A stretch of DNA of 12,607 bases from Acinetobacter sp. GTDB taxonomy: Bacteria > Pseudomonadota > Gammaproteobacteria > Pseudomonadales > Moraxellaceae. The stretch lies in the NCBI GenBank assembly GCA_008017255.1, contig SSHD01000014.1:1-12607 (forward strand), in the 5' to 3' direction. The notes under the pieces are model-generated. The model was given only the letters and a program-made list of their open reading frames with translations. It did no database searches and was not told where the DNA came from. Positions 6,859 through 12,607 of the stretch are shown in pieces. Position 1 is the stretch's first letter. Every line of letters starts with the position of its first letter. A program made the position numbers and the translations under genes.

Positions 6859-7305
6859 ATGAGCAAAAAATTAATGAGTGCATTATTGTTATCTGCCATG
6901 ACAAGTTTGGCTTTTGCGAATGACATTACTGGTCTTTGGCAAACCGTTGATGACAAGACGGGAGCACCGAAGGGTCAAGTTGAAATTCGTAAAGAGGCGA
7001 ATGGCACTTATGTCGGTAAAGTAGTCAAAATTACCCCACGTGCAGGCTATACACCAAAGACAACTTGTGTAGACTGCCCTGCACCCTATACCAATAAACC
7101 CATTCTCGGTTTAGATGTGCTGACTGGTTTAAAACATAGCGAAGGCAACAACTATAGTAAGGGACGTATTCTAGACCCGAACAGCGGAAAAGTGTACAGC
7201 ATGAAAGCCAAACTCAGCTCAAATGGTAACCGCTTAACTTTACGCGGTTATGTCGGGGTATCGGTTTTAGGGCGGACCCAAATTTGGATTCGTGAAGGCA
7301 AATAG
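6859..7305 (+). CDS. Secreted DUF2147-domain protein, tandem copy 1
   Basis: 148 residues. The Sec signal peptide has KK, a hydrophobic core and the AFA cleavage site, giving mature NDITGLWQ from residue 21. The remainder is one DUF2147 domain: DITGLWQTVDD at the start, KITPRAGYTP and CVDCP in the middle, GRILDPNSGKVYSMK and a final LRGYVGVSVLGRTQIWIR. Members are small periplasmic or secreted beta-rich proteins of unknown function. The CxxC pair may form a disulfide. ATG 6859 was chosen over adjacent ATG 6856 because it aligns with the only ATG of copy 2 and sits 8 nt from GAGGA. It has its own promoter and terminator. About 85% identical to copy 2 in the mature part. The domain call is firm; the role is unknown. 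Confidence 0.88.
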   Translation: MSKKLMSALLLSAMTSLAFANDITGLWQTVDDKTGAPKGQVEIRKEANGTYVGKVVKITPRAGYTPKTTCVDCPAPYTNKPILGLDVLTGLKHSEGNNYSKGRILDPNSGKVYSMKAKLSSNGNRLTLRGYVGVSVLGRTQIWIREGK

Positions 7306-7339
7306 TCTAACGCTATAACTCAAAGAAACCAACCAATTG

Positions 7340-7378
7340 AAAAGCTTCTTCGTTATAAAAAAACGAAGAAGCTTTTTT
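7340..7378 (+). terminator. Rho-independent terminator after DUF2147 gene 1
   Basis: A perfect 15-bp stem (7340-7354 with 7362-7376) with a 7-nt loop ends in a T-run (7373-7378). It lies 35 nt after the gene's stop codon. The stem base AAAAGCTTCT is shared with the terminator after copy 2. Confidence 0.88.
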
Positions 7379-7486
7379 AGTTAGACCACCTTTGCAATGA
7401 CGGTAAATACGATGTTTCATGCGATTTGATCTACTACATTTATCCTACATTTAACATGAAATTTACAACAATCAGATAAAATATTG

Positions 7487-7516
7487 TTGAACTGGTTGCT
7501 GTTTGTACTACATAAT
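7487..7516 (+). promoter_or_regulatory. Promoter of DUF2147 gene 2
   Basis: TTGAAC (7487-7492) and CATAAT (7511-7516) with the same 18-nt spacer as in unit A. The spacer differs at several bases while both boxes are unchanged. Confidence 0.5.
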
Positions 7517-7557
7517 GAGATTCAAGCGTTAAATGGATCTTATTAAGGGTGTTAATA

Positions 7558-7998
7558 ATGAACAAACAACTGATTAGTGCATTATTGTTATCTGCCATGA
7601 CAAGTTTTGCTTTTGCCGAAGATATTACCGGTGTTTGGCAAACCATTGATGACAAGACTGGAGCACCGAAGGGTCAAGTGGAAATTCGCAAAGATGCGAA
7701 TGGCAACTATGTCGGAAAAATTATCAAAATCACCCCACGTGTTGGCTATACGCCAAAGGAAATCTGTGTAGACTGCCCAGCACCGTACACCAATAAACAA
7801 ATTTTAGGTTTAGATGTGCTGACTGGTTTAAAACATAGTTCAGGCAACAATTATACTGGTGGTCGTATTCTCGACCCAAACTCTGGCAAAGTGTACAGTA
7901 TGAAAGCCAAACTCAGCTCGAATGGTAAACGCTTAACTTTACGCGGTTATGTTGGTGTATCTGCGTTAGGGCGCAATCAAGTTTGGATTCGCAACTAA
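7558..7998 (+). CDS. Secreted DUF2147-domain protein, tandem copy 2
   Basis: 146 residues, with the same architecture as copy 1: signal peptide MNKQLISALLL to AFA, then mature EDITGVWQTIDD from residue 21, CVDCP, GRILDPNSGKVYSMK and LRGYVGVSALGRNQVWIR. I count 19 substitutions over 126 aligned mature residues against copy 1, mostly conservative (I/V, D/E), so both look maintained. It ends two residues earlier than copy 1. ATG 7558 is preceded by AAGGG 9-10 nt upstream; an in-frame GTG at 7549 overlaps that site and is unlikely. It is followed by its own terminator. Function unknown; a likely periplasmic or secreted protein. Confidence 0.88.
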   Translation: MNKQLISALLLSAMTSFAFAEDITGVWQTIDDKTGAPKGQVEIRKDANGNYVGKIIKITPRVGYTPKEICVDCPAPYTNKQILGLDVLTGLKHSSGNNYTGGRILDPNSGKVYSMKAKLSSNGKRLTLRGYVGVSALGRNQVWIRN

Positions 7999-8032
7999 AT
8001 AATACACTTCGTTTTTACAAGTCTGTATAATC

Positions 8033-8071
8033 AAAAGCTTCTCTCGTCATCGAAACCTGAGAAGCTTTTTT
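8033..8071 (+). terminator. Rho-independent terminator after DUF2147 gene 2
   Basis: An 11-bp stem (AAAAGCTTCTC, 8033-8043, with GAGAAGCTTTT, 8059-8069) followed by T's. The loop is 15 nt, longer than in unit A. It is the duplicated partner of the terminator at 7340-7378. Confidence 0.82.
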
Positions 8072-8162
8072 ATTCGATGTGCAATTACACAAGCATCTTT
8101 AACCTTTAAATTTCACATTTAAATAATGAAGAAAAACTGGGCAACACTAGGGATTAAACTCG

Positions 8163-8601
8163 TACAGCAAACTTATTGCATTGTTATTTTTATTTAGTTT
8201 TAGTCATTTAACTTTTGCTCAAGATATTATTGGGGTCTGGCAACCTGTAGATGACATCACTGCAGCTCCAAAAGCCCAAGTTGAAATCACGCAACAAACA
8301 GATGTAACTTATCAAGGCAAAATCGTTAACATCACGCCAAGAGCGGCTACACACCTCAAGAGTTTTGTATAAATTGCCCTGTGCCTTACACACATCAACC
8401 AATTTGAGGTTTAACCATTGTGACGAAGCTCAAACTCAAAAAAGATTTTAAATATTCGGACGGTAAAATTTTAGATCCATTGAGTGGTCGTATGTACGGC
8501 CTTTCAGCAAAATTATCTTCAAATGGTAATCGCTTATCTTTACGTGGTTTTTAGGCGTATCACTATTCCGTCGCACTCAAATTTGGATTCGCGCTAAATA
8601 A
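8163..8601 (+). pseudogene. Decayed third DUF2147 gene
   Basis: Conceptual translation aligns with copies 1 and 2 from the signal peptide (SKLIALLFLFSFSHLTFA) through QDIIGVWQPVDD, ITPRA, GYTPQEFCINCP, GKILDPLSGRMYG and LSSNGNRLSLRGF to RRTQIWIRAK. Four lesions are visible. The ATG is replaced by TAC at 8163. A one-base loss near 8344 shifts the frame after ITPRA. An in-frame TGA (8405-8407) lies where the paralogs have a Leu codon. A missing T in the run 8548-8552 shifts frame again. It is clearly more diverged than copies 1 and 2 are from each other, so it is an older duplicate or a separate subgroup member. The CxxC pair is preserved. A TTG at 8181 could start a 63-codon fragment, but this lacks a proper signal peptide n-region. 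Confidence 0.85.
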
Positions 8602-8612
8602 TTCCAATGACT

Positions 8613-8654
8613 CAAATAAAAAGCCCTGTAATTTATAACAGGGCTTTTTATTTG
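8613..8654. terminator. Bidirectional rho-independent terminator between the DUF2147 array and prc
   Basis: CAAATAAAAAGCCCTGT (8613-8629) is perfectly repeated in inverse at 8638-8654 with an 8-nt loop; A-runs on the left and T-runs on the right make it effective in both directions. It ends 19 nt before the prc stop codon and starts 11 nt after the pseudogene's end, so it serves convergent transcripts. Confidence 0.9.
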
Positions 8655-8673
8655 AAATATCAGACGTTCTCAA

Positions 8674-10857
8674 CTAACGCCCTTGTAGCTTTGCATAATC
8701 TAGCAACACATTGGCCGCTTCAGTAATGAAAGTTTCTTCTTCAGGCAAAGCCGGGCGCAAATGCGCTTTCATTTTGGCACGAGATTCAATTAAGGCATCA
8801 ATAGAGGCTTGATAACTCTCCCAATTGGCATACGGCACTTGACTAGTTGCTGCACGGCGTTGATTTTCCACCGCTAAGGTTTGTTTTTCTAAGTCGATGA
8901 GTTCAGCACGGCGTTGCTCTATGTCCAACACCACACGTTTTTGGTCGGCATTTTTTTGGTTAATTACAGTTCTGGCCTGCAAATATTTAAATTGCGAATC
9001 GGCGGCAACACGCTGTGCTGACCATTGCGATAATTTATCGACATACGGTTGTACTGAACCTTCACGCTTAAATGGCGCAGTTGGAATGGTATCCCACTTC
9101 AAGGCGTTTTTCGCTTTACGCTCACCAAACTCTTCATTGTAAATATCAACCAGTTTAATATCTGGAATCACACCCTTGTTTTGCGTGCTGCCACCGGTAA
9201 TACGATAAAATTTACGCTGCGTTAAAGTCGCCTGACCATGCGCCAAGGTATCTAATTGGACTTGTGCCGTGCCCTTCCCTGTCGTGGTACTACCAATAAT
9301 GATGCCACGTTCATAATCCTGAATGGCTGCAGAATAAATTTCACTTGCCGAGGCCGATGCTAAATTCACCAACACCGCCATTGGGCCTGCATAAATTTGT
9401 GCGCCACCATCGGTGTCATCAAACACACTCACATTCCCATTGCCATCGCGGATTTGCACCACTGGTCCCGACTTAATGACTTGACCGAGCATGCGTGCAA
9501 CTTCTTCTAAAGAGCCACCTGGGTCATTGCGTAAATCGATCAACACTCCTTCAACTTTTTGCGCTTTAAGTGCGCTCAAGGCTTTGGCAGTATCTTCAGA
9601 CACCGAACGGTATTCAGCACCGGCACGGCGTGAACGATAGTCAAAATAGAAGGATGGAATTTCAATCACCCCAAACACATGCTTTTTGCCATCACGGTTA
9701 ATTTCAACTGTACGTGACCGCACGCCTGCATCTTCTTCTTGAATAATATCGCGCACCAAAGTCACATTGCGTGCTTGGCTCATGCTGGCACCAGTGCCCA
9801 GTAAGCGTACGGTAATTTTGGTACCACGTTTACCACGAATCAGTCCAACGATTTCAGAACTTGGCCAACCAATCACATCAATCATTTTTTCGCCATCTTG
9901 CGCCACACCTATAATGCGGTCGCCTGATTTGACTTGTCCCGATTTGCTGGCGGGTCCACCTTCAACAATCGTTTCAATTTTGGTGTAATCTTCATTGCCA
10001 CGTTCAGGGCGAATCGATACCCCAATACCCTCAAGCTGCAAAGTAGTTTGACGGTTTAACTCCATCGCATCAATGGGTGGATAATAATTACTGTGCGGGT
10101 CGTAAGTCGCCAACATGGCATTTAGGGTTTTTTCTAAAACATCATCACTTTTGATTCGCCCCATACGCTCTAACTGGCGGGTATAGCGTTTGGTTAGGGT
10201 TTGTACTGGGGTTAAGTCTTCCGGTCCAGTTAAGTCTTGACCATTGGCAAGCGATGGATTTGCTTTTAAAGCCTGTTGTTTCGCGCGTTCTTCTTCTTTA
10301 CTAATGGTCAAGTTAATTAACTGTGAAACCAATATTTTGCGCCAATGTGCTTGTTGCTCAGCCTCAGTTTTTAAATACTGAGCTTTTTCACGATCAATCT
10401 CTAAATACACATCTTTTTGTTGTAAATTTTGCGGCTTTTTCAGCTCTGCTAACATAAATTCATAGAACTGCTTTAAGCGTTCACGATATTGCGCATGAAT
10501 CGCAAAAGGTGCGGTTAAATTTCCGCTTTTTAAGCTGATACCAAAGTTTGCATTATATTTCTGCTGATATTGAGCAACTTCGCTGCTTAAAAACAGCGAG
10601 CGGTCTGGGTCTAGGCTATCGAGATACATCTCTAACACACGTTTCGAGGTTGCAGCATCCAAACGCATATTCAAATAATGCTGACGATCGACCAACGTTG
10701 CTAATTGACGCGCCACTAAAGCCTGTTCTTGTGACGGCTGAATAGTGGTTGAAACGCTGGATACTGCCGATGCCGCAAAAGCCTCATTAATGGTATAGCT
10801 AAAGAACAAACCACCAGTCGCAACTGCAACTGCACACGCAATCATTTGAAGTTTCAT
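8674..10857 (-). CDS. prc: Periplasmic tail-specific (C-terminal processing) protease Prc, peptidase S41A
   Basis: About 727 residues, somewhat longer than E. coli Prc (682). A signal peptide ends at AFA (residue 28). An N-terminal helical domain is followed by a PDZ domain (about 274-355; LEGIGVSI and GPASKSGQVKSGDRIIGV) and the S41 core. The catalytic dyad is Ser503 in SASASEI and Lys528 in TTGKGTAQ, 25 residues apart as in E. coli (S452/K477). The C-terminal 130 residues match the Prc tail domain. Prc cleaves periplasmic proteins from their C-termini; in E. coli, with NlpI, it controls the peptidoglycan endopeptidase MepS. ATG 10857 was chosen because the upstream in-frame GTG 10896 would place 13 polar residues before the signal peptide; its AGGAAG site is 12 nt away, longer than usual. 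Divergent from nagZ. Confidence 0.94.
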   Translation of the reverse strand: MKLQMIACAVAVATGGLFFSYTINEAFAASAVSSVSTTIQPSQEQALVARQLATLVDRQHYLNMRLDAATSKRVLEMYLDSLDPDRSLFLSSEVAQYQQKYNANFGISLKSGNLTAPFAIHAQYRERLKQFYEFMLAELKKPQNLQQKDVYLEIDREKAQYLKTEAEQQAHWRKILVSQLINLTISKEEERAKQQALKANPSLANGQDLTGPEDLTPVQTLTKRYTRQLERMGRIKSDDVLEKTLNAMLATYDPHSNYYPPIDAMELNRQTTLQLEGIGVSIRPERGNEDYTKIETIVEGGPASKSGQVKSGDRIIGVAQDGEKMIDVIGWPSSEIVGLIRGKRGTKITVRLLGTGASMSQARNVTLVRDIIQEEDAGVRSRTVEINRDGKKHVFGVIEIPSFYFDYRSRRAGAEYRSVSEDTAKALSALKAQKVEGVLIDLRNDPGGSLEEVARMLGQVIKSGPVVQIRDGNGNVSVFDDTDGGAQIYAGPMAVLVNLASASASEIYSAAIQDYERGIIIGSTTTGKGTAQVQLDTLAHGQATLTQRKFYRITGGSTQNKGVIPDIKLVDIYNEEFGERKAKNALKWDTIPTAPFKREGSVQPYVDKLSQWSAQRVAADSQFKYLQARTVINQKNADQKRVVLDIEQRRAELIDLEKQTLAVENQRRAATSQVPYANWESYQASIDALIESRAKMKAHLRPALPEEETFITEAANVLLDYAKLQGR

Positions 10858-11076
10858 AAAATTTTGCTGCTTCCTTGTGTCTGGCAATAATGACACACCA
10901 ATAAACCCAACATCAACCGACTTGATTCAATAACGTTAATTCATCACAAATAAATGAACTACAATTACTTATCTACACTATCATATCGTTTTATCATATT
11001 CTTTACTGTCAAAATGTAGCAAATCATTGCACAATTTAACGCTCGTTATTTACACCCAAATTCAAACGGAATTCTT
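10858..11076. promoter_or_regulatory. Divergent prc-nagZ intergenic region with candidate promoter elements
   Basis: A+T-rich. On the minus strand a perfect -35 TTGACA (11007-11012) is present, but the best downstream TATGAT (10980-10985) is 21 nt away; alternatively TTGCTA (11017-11022) is spaced 18 nt from another TATGAT (10993-10998). Either could drive prc with a leader of about 120 nt. For nagZ no pair is convincing. A GGA-type ribosome site precedes ATG 11077. No hairpin terminator or ORF is seen. Confidence 0.35.
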
Positions 11077-12096
11077 ATGATCGGCGCATTGATGCTAGAC
11101 ATAGCTGGCACAGAACTAACTCAAGAAGATATTGAACTATTACAAGCGCCGCAAGTGGGCGGCATGATTTTATTTGGCCGCAATATTGAATCTGCAACAC
11201 AAGTTCGTGCCCTAACCGATCATATGCGCCAAATACGCCCTGATATTTTAATTGCGGTCGATCAAGAAGGTGGTCGGGTACAACGCTTAAGACAAGGTTT
11301 TACTCTACTGCCTGCCATGGGACGTTTAGGGGAACACTATTTGCACCATCCGGAACAAGCCATTGCGCTCGCAGAACAATGTGGCTGGTTGATGGCAACT
11401 GAAGTGCTTGCGGTGGGGATTGATTTTAGTTTTGCACCAGTACTCGACCTTAATGACATTAGTGATGTGATTGGTGACCGCGCTTTTGCTAAAAATATGC
11501 AAGATATTGTGCCACTTGCCAGTGCCTTTATGCGTGGTATGAAAAAAGCCGGTATGGCGACTACAGGTAAACACTTCCCCGGTCATGGCTCGGTCAAAGC
11601 CGACTCACACGTGGCTGCGGCAATTGACCACCGTTCCTATCAAGACATTTATGATAAAGACATGCAGAGCTTTATTCAGTTGATGCCACAACTAGATGCC
11701 TTGATGCCTGCGCATGTGATTTACGACCAAGTCGACCCAAATCCAGCAGGTTTTTCGCCATTTTGGTTGCAAAATATTATCCGTCAACAACTGAAATTTG
11801 ACGGGGTATTATTCTCCGATGATTTAAGCATGCAAGCAGCTTGTGTAGCTGGTGGTGCAGATGCACGAATACAGGCAGCTTTAAATGCCGGTTGTGATAT
11901 GGGCTTGGTCTGTAATGATCGTGCCGCAGCCTGTATAGCTTTAGATGGTATGCAACAATTGGCTTTACCGAACCAACAACGCTTAGAACGAATGCGTGGT
12001 AAAATTCCAGCAATACCAGTCGGTAGCAGCATCGTTTTAGATGAAACTTGGCAAAACGTCAAAAAAACCATTGAAGACTTTAAGAATTCGTTTTAA
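11077..12096 (+). CDS. nagZ: Beta-N-acetylhexosaminidase NagZ (glycoside hydrolase family 3)
   Basis: 339 residues, collinear with E. coli NagZ (341) from the first residues (MIGALMLDIAG versus MGPVMLDVEG), which fixes the start. Hallmarks: AVDQEGGRVQRLR, FAPVLDLND, KHFPGHGSVKADSH (165-178) with the D176/H178 acid-base pair, MPAHVIYDQVDP, and LFSDDLSM (245-252) holding the Asp nucleophile. The cytoplasmic enzyme removes GlcNAc from GlcNAc-1,6-anhydroMurNAc (peptides) in peptidoglycan recycling; the anhydroMurNAc peptides formed influence AmpC beta-lactamase induction in species with AmpR. It is a single-gene unit; the nearest plus-strand gene downstream is 330 nt away. Confidence 0.95.
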   Translation: MIGALMLDIAGTELTQEDIELLQAPQVGGMILFGRNIESATQVRALTDHMRQIRPDILIAVDQEGGRVQRLRQGFTLLPAMGRLGEHYLHHPEQAIALAEQCGWLMATEVLAVGIDFSFAPVLDLNDISDVIGDRAFAKNMQDIVPLASAFMRGMKKAGMATTGKHFPGHGSVKADSHVAAAIDHRSYQDIYDKDMQSFIQLMPQLDALMPAHVIYDQVDPNPAGFSPFWLQNIIRQQLKFDGVLFSDDLSMQAACVAGGADARIQAALNAGCDMGLVCNDRAAACIALDGMQQLALPNQQRLERMRGKIPAIPVGSSIVLDETWQNVKKTIEDFKNSF

Positions 12097-12426
12097 CGTG
12101 CAGATAAATGAATTGATTAATTTTATAGCATAAGATTATTCGCAGGAACCAGATACTCAGAAACGTCATCCGCAACCTGCGCTGCGCCAAAGCGATTATA
12201 GCTTTGGCGCAGCGCAAGATGGGCGCTATGCTGCGAATTAGAGATGCGGATCTTACGTTGCTATAACCGCAACTCAGGTTTTGCCTATTTTTCCCGTATG
12301 AAAAGTAGCTCGAGCCGACGGCTAAAGACAGAGCTCGATGAGAACTCGACATGACTCCCGCCGTGAAAATTATGTTAAAAGTAATTAAATCAGAATATAA
12401 ATCATGGAAAATAGAGTCTAGGACAG
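12097..12426. other. Non-coding stretch between nagZ and the methyltransferase-like gene
   Basis: 330 bases without a credible ORF; the reading frames present lack ribosome sites, and the main ones owe their length to the palindrome at 12178-12216. The middle and right parts (about 12160-12365) are more G+C-rich than the flanks and contain several inverted repeats, such as AGCC-GAC-GGCT near 12312-12322. No canonical nagZ terminator with a T-run is seen. Weak promoter-like boxes (TTAAAA 12375, TATAAA 12396) precede the next gene, but the 15-nt spacing is short. Confidence 0.5.
12178..12216. repeat. Perfect 16-bp-stem hairpin, REP-like or structured RNA element
   Basis: TGCGCTGCGCCAAAGC (12178-12193) is exactly inverted at 12201-12216 with a 7-nt loop (GATTATA). 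No T-run follows on either strand, so it is not a standard terminator. Outer arms also pair: ATCCGCA (12168-12174) with TGCGGAT (12245-12251), and AACGT (12162-12166) with ACGTT (12255-12259). A 16-bp perfect stem is very unlikely by chance; its nature (repeat-family member, remnant of a mobile element, RNA structure) is unknown. Confidence 0.75.
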
Positions 12427-12607
12427 ATGACACAACAACTTTCTAAACACCGCCATATTTCTTTTACCGCACATTATACCGGCTATATTTGGTATCAAAT
12501 GGGCATTTCCCATCCAGTTTTAGCAACCGCCAAAGGCAAAACCCTCGCTGCGTTGGTACACCCACTTGAGAGCTGGGCAGAAAAATATGTCGGCGGCAGT
12601 ATGCGCA
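12427..12607 (+). CDS. 5' end of a probable class I SAM-dependent methyltransferase (partial)
   Basis: An ATG at 12427, with AGGA 3 nt upstream (a tight spacing), opens a frame that runs to the window edge for 60 codons. The peptide (MTQQLSKHRHISFTAHYTGYIW, shown here in parts: HRHISFTAHYTG, YQMGISHPVLATAKGK, ESWAEKYVGGSM) resembles from memory the N-terminus of leucine-carboxyl-methyltransferase-like (PF04072 type) enzymes of Acinetobacter, which start with a His- and aromatic-rich segment before the SAM-binding fold. The SAM-binding motifs lie beyond the window, so the assignment is tentative; the reading frame itself looks coding. Confidence 0.6.
   Translation, partial: MTQQLSKHRHISFTAHYTGYIWYQMGISHPVLATAKGKTLAALVHPLESWAEKYVGGSMR

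Larger units (their letters stand above)
6737..7378 (+). repeat. Tandem duplication, unit A (lrgB 3' end, promoter, DUF2147 gene 1, terminator)
   Basis: From the last codons of lrgB (acatttatcctacattta, 6737-6754) to the terminator, the order of elements matches unit B at a constant offset of 699 nt up to the gene's end and 693 nt after it, because gene 1 is two codons longer. The promoter boxes, start region, coding sequence and hairpin terminator are all shared. About 57 bases (7379-7435) complete the 699-nt period and have no obvious counterpart after unit B. Confidence 0.85.
7436..8071 (+). repeat. Tandem duplication, unit B (lrgB tail remnant, promoter, DUF2147 gene 2, terminator)
   Basis: It begins with the same acatttatcctacattta as the 3' end of lrgB, followed by aca tga where lrgB has tca tga, so the last codons of lrgB can still be read here without an upstream gene. 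The promoter, DUF2147 gene and hairpin follow as in unit A. Asymmetric retention of lrgB's tail shows which unit is derived: unit A is in the ancestral position next to lrgB. Confidence 0.85.

Noticed and set aside
6741..7655. Matching minus-strand open frames in front of both DUF2147 genes
   Set aside because: They resemble each other only because the DNA is duplicated. They run antisense across promoters and signal peptides and have no ribosome sites.
8126..8197. Short frame starting ATGAAGAAA upstream of the third DUF2147 copy
   Set aside because: It is out of frame with the signal-peptide remnant, has no ribosome site and stops after 23 codons; probably chance.
12129..12274. Plus-strand stop-free frame through the hairpin (about 45 codons)
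   Set aside because: No ATG, GTG or TTG start with a Shine-Dalgarno; the apparent peptide symmetry comes from the inverted repeat.
12353..12380. XerC/XerD (pdif) site suggested by TTATGTTAAAA at 12370-12380
   Set aside because: Only the XerD-like half matches. The expected XerC arm at 12353-12363 reads GACTCCCGCCG, which is unlike the usual arm, so a full site is not supported.
12080..12433. Minus-strand open frame of 117 codons overlapping the nagZ end
   Set aside because: It overlaps the end of nagZ and the start of the next gene, has no ribosome site, and its length depends on the palindromic hairpin; composition is not protein-like.
1..12607. CRISPR array, transposase, tRNA or rRNA gene body, toxin-antitoxin pair or other defence system
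   Set aside because: No regularly spaced repeats, no transposase or integrase motifs, no tRNA cloverleaf and no small two-gene operon other than lrgAB were found on reading both strands.

Overview
The window looks like a chromosomal stretch from a gamma-proteobacterium of the Moraxellaceae, most likely Acinetobacter. The A+T-rich coding style, the protein sequences (Prc, NagZ, HflX, LrgAB and small secreted DUF2147 proteins) and the short intergenic regions all fit; the genus is inferred from family resemblance and no search was run. No phage, transposase, CRISPR array, tRNA or rRNA body is visible.

Layout. Bases 1-382 hold no gene. They carry a strong minus-strand promoter (about 50-77) reading out of the left edge, with features of a stable-RNA promoter. 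Next come a membrane-anchored metallophosphoesterase (minus), a divergent lipoprotein of the phospholipase D/cardiolipin synthase family (plus), and a PlsC-type acyltransferase (minus) whose stop codon directly abuts that of the PLD gene. After about 280 bases come hflX (plus) and, behind its own promoter, a two-gene lrgA-lrgB unit (plus). Then there is a tandem array of three DUF2147 genes (plus): two intact and about 85% identical, the third a pseudogene. A bidirectional terminator separates the array from prc (minus). prc is divergent from nagZ (plus). A 330-base non-coding stretch with a perfect 16-bp-stem hairpin follows, then the first 60 codons of a probable methyltransferase that runs off the right edge.

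How the genes relate. Most products act at the cell envelope: phospholipid synthesis or remodelling (PLD/Cls, PlsC), a possible lipid or nucleotide phosphoesterase, membrane/murein-hydrolase control (LrgAB), periplasmic proteolysis that in relatives tunes peptidoglycan hydrolases (Prc), and peptidoglycan recycling (NagZ). HflX, a ribosome-rescue GTPase, is the exception. The genes mostly sit in single-gene or two-gene units with their own promoters, so this is an ordinary housekeeping region rather than one dedicated system.

The most informative non-routine signal is the DUF2147 array. The second copy is preceded by a remnant of the last codons of lrgB, still readable, so the duplication began inside the lrgB 3' end and carried the promoter, gene and terminator as a 699-bp unit. 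I saw no convincing evidence for an undescribed multi-gene system.
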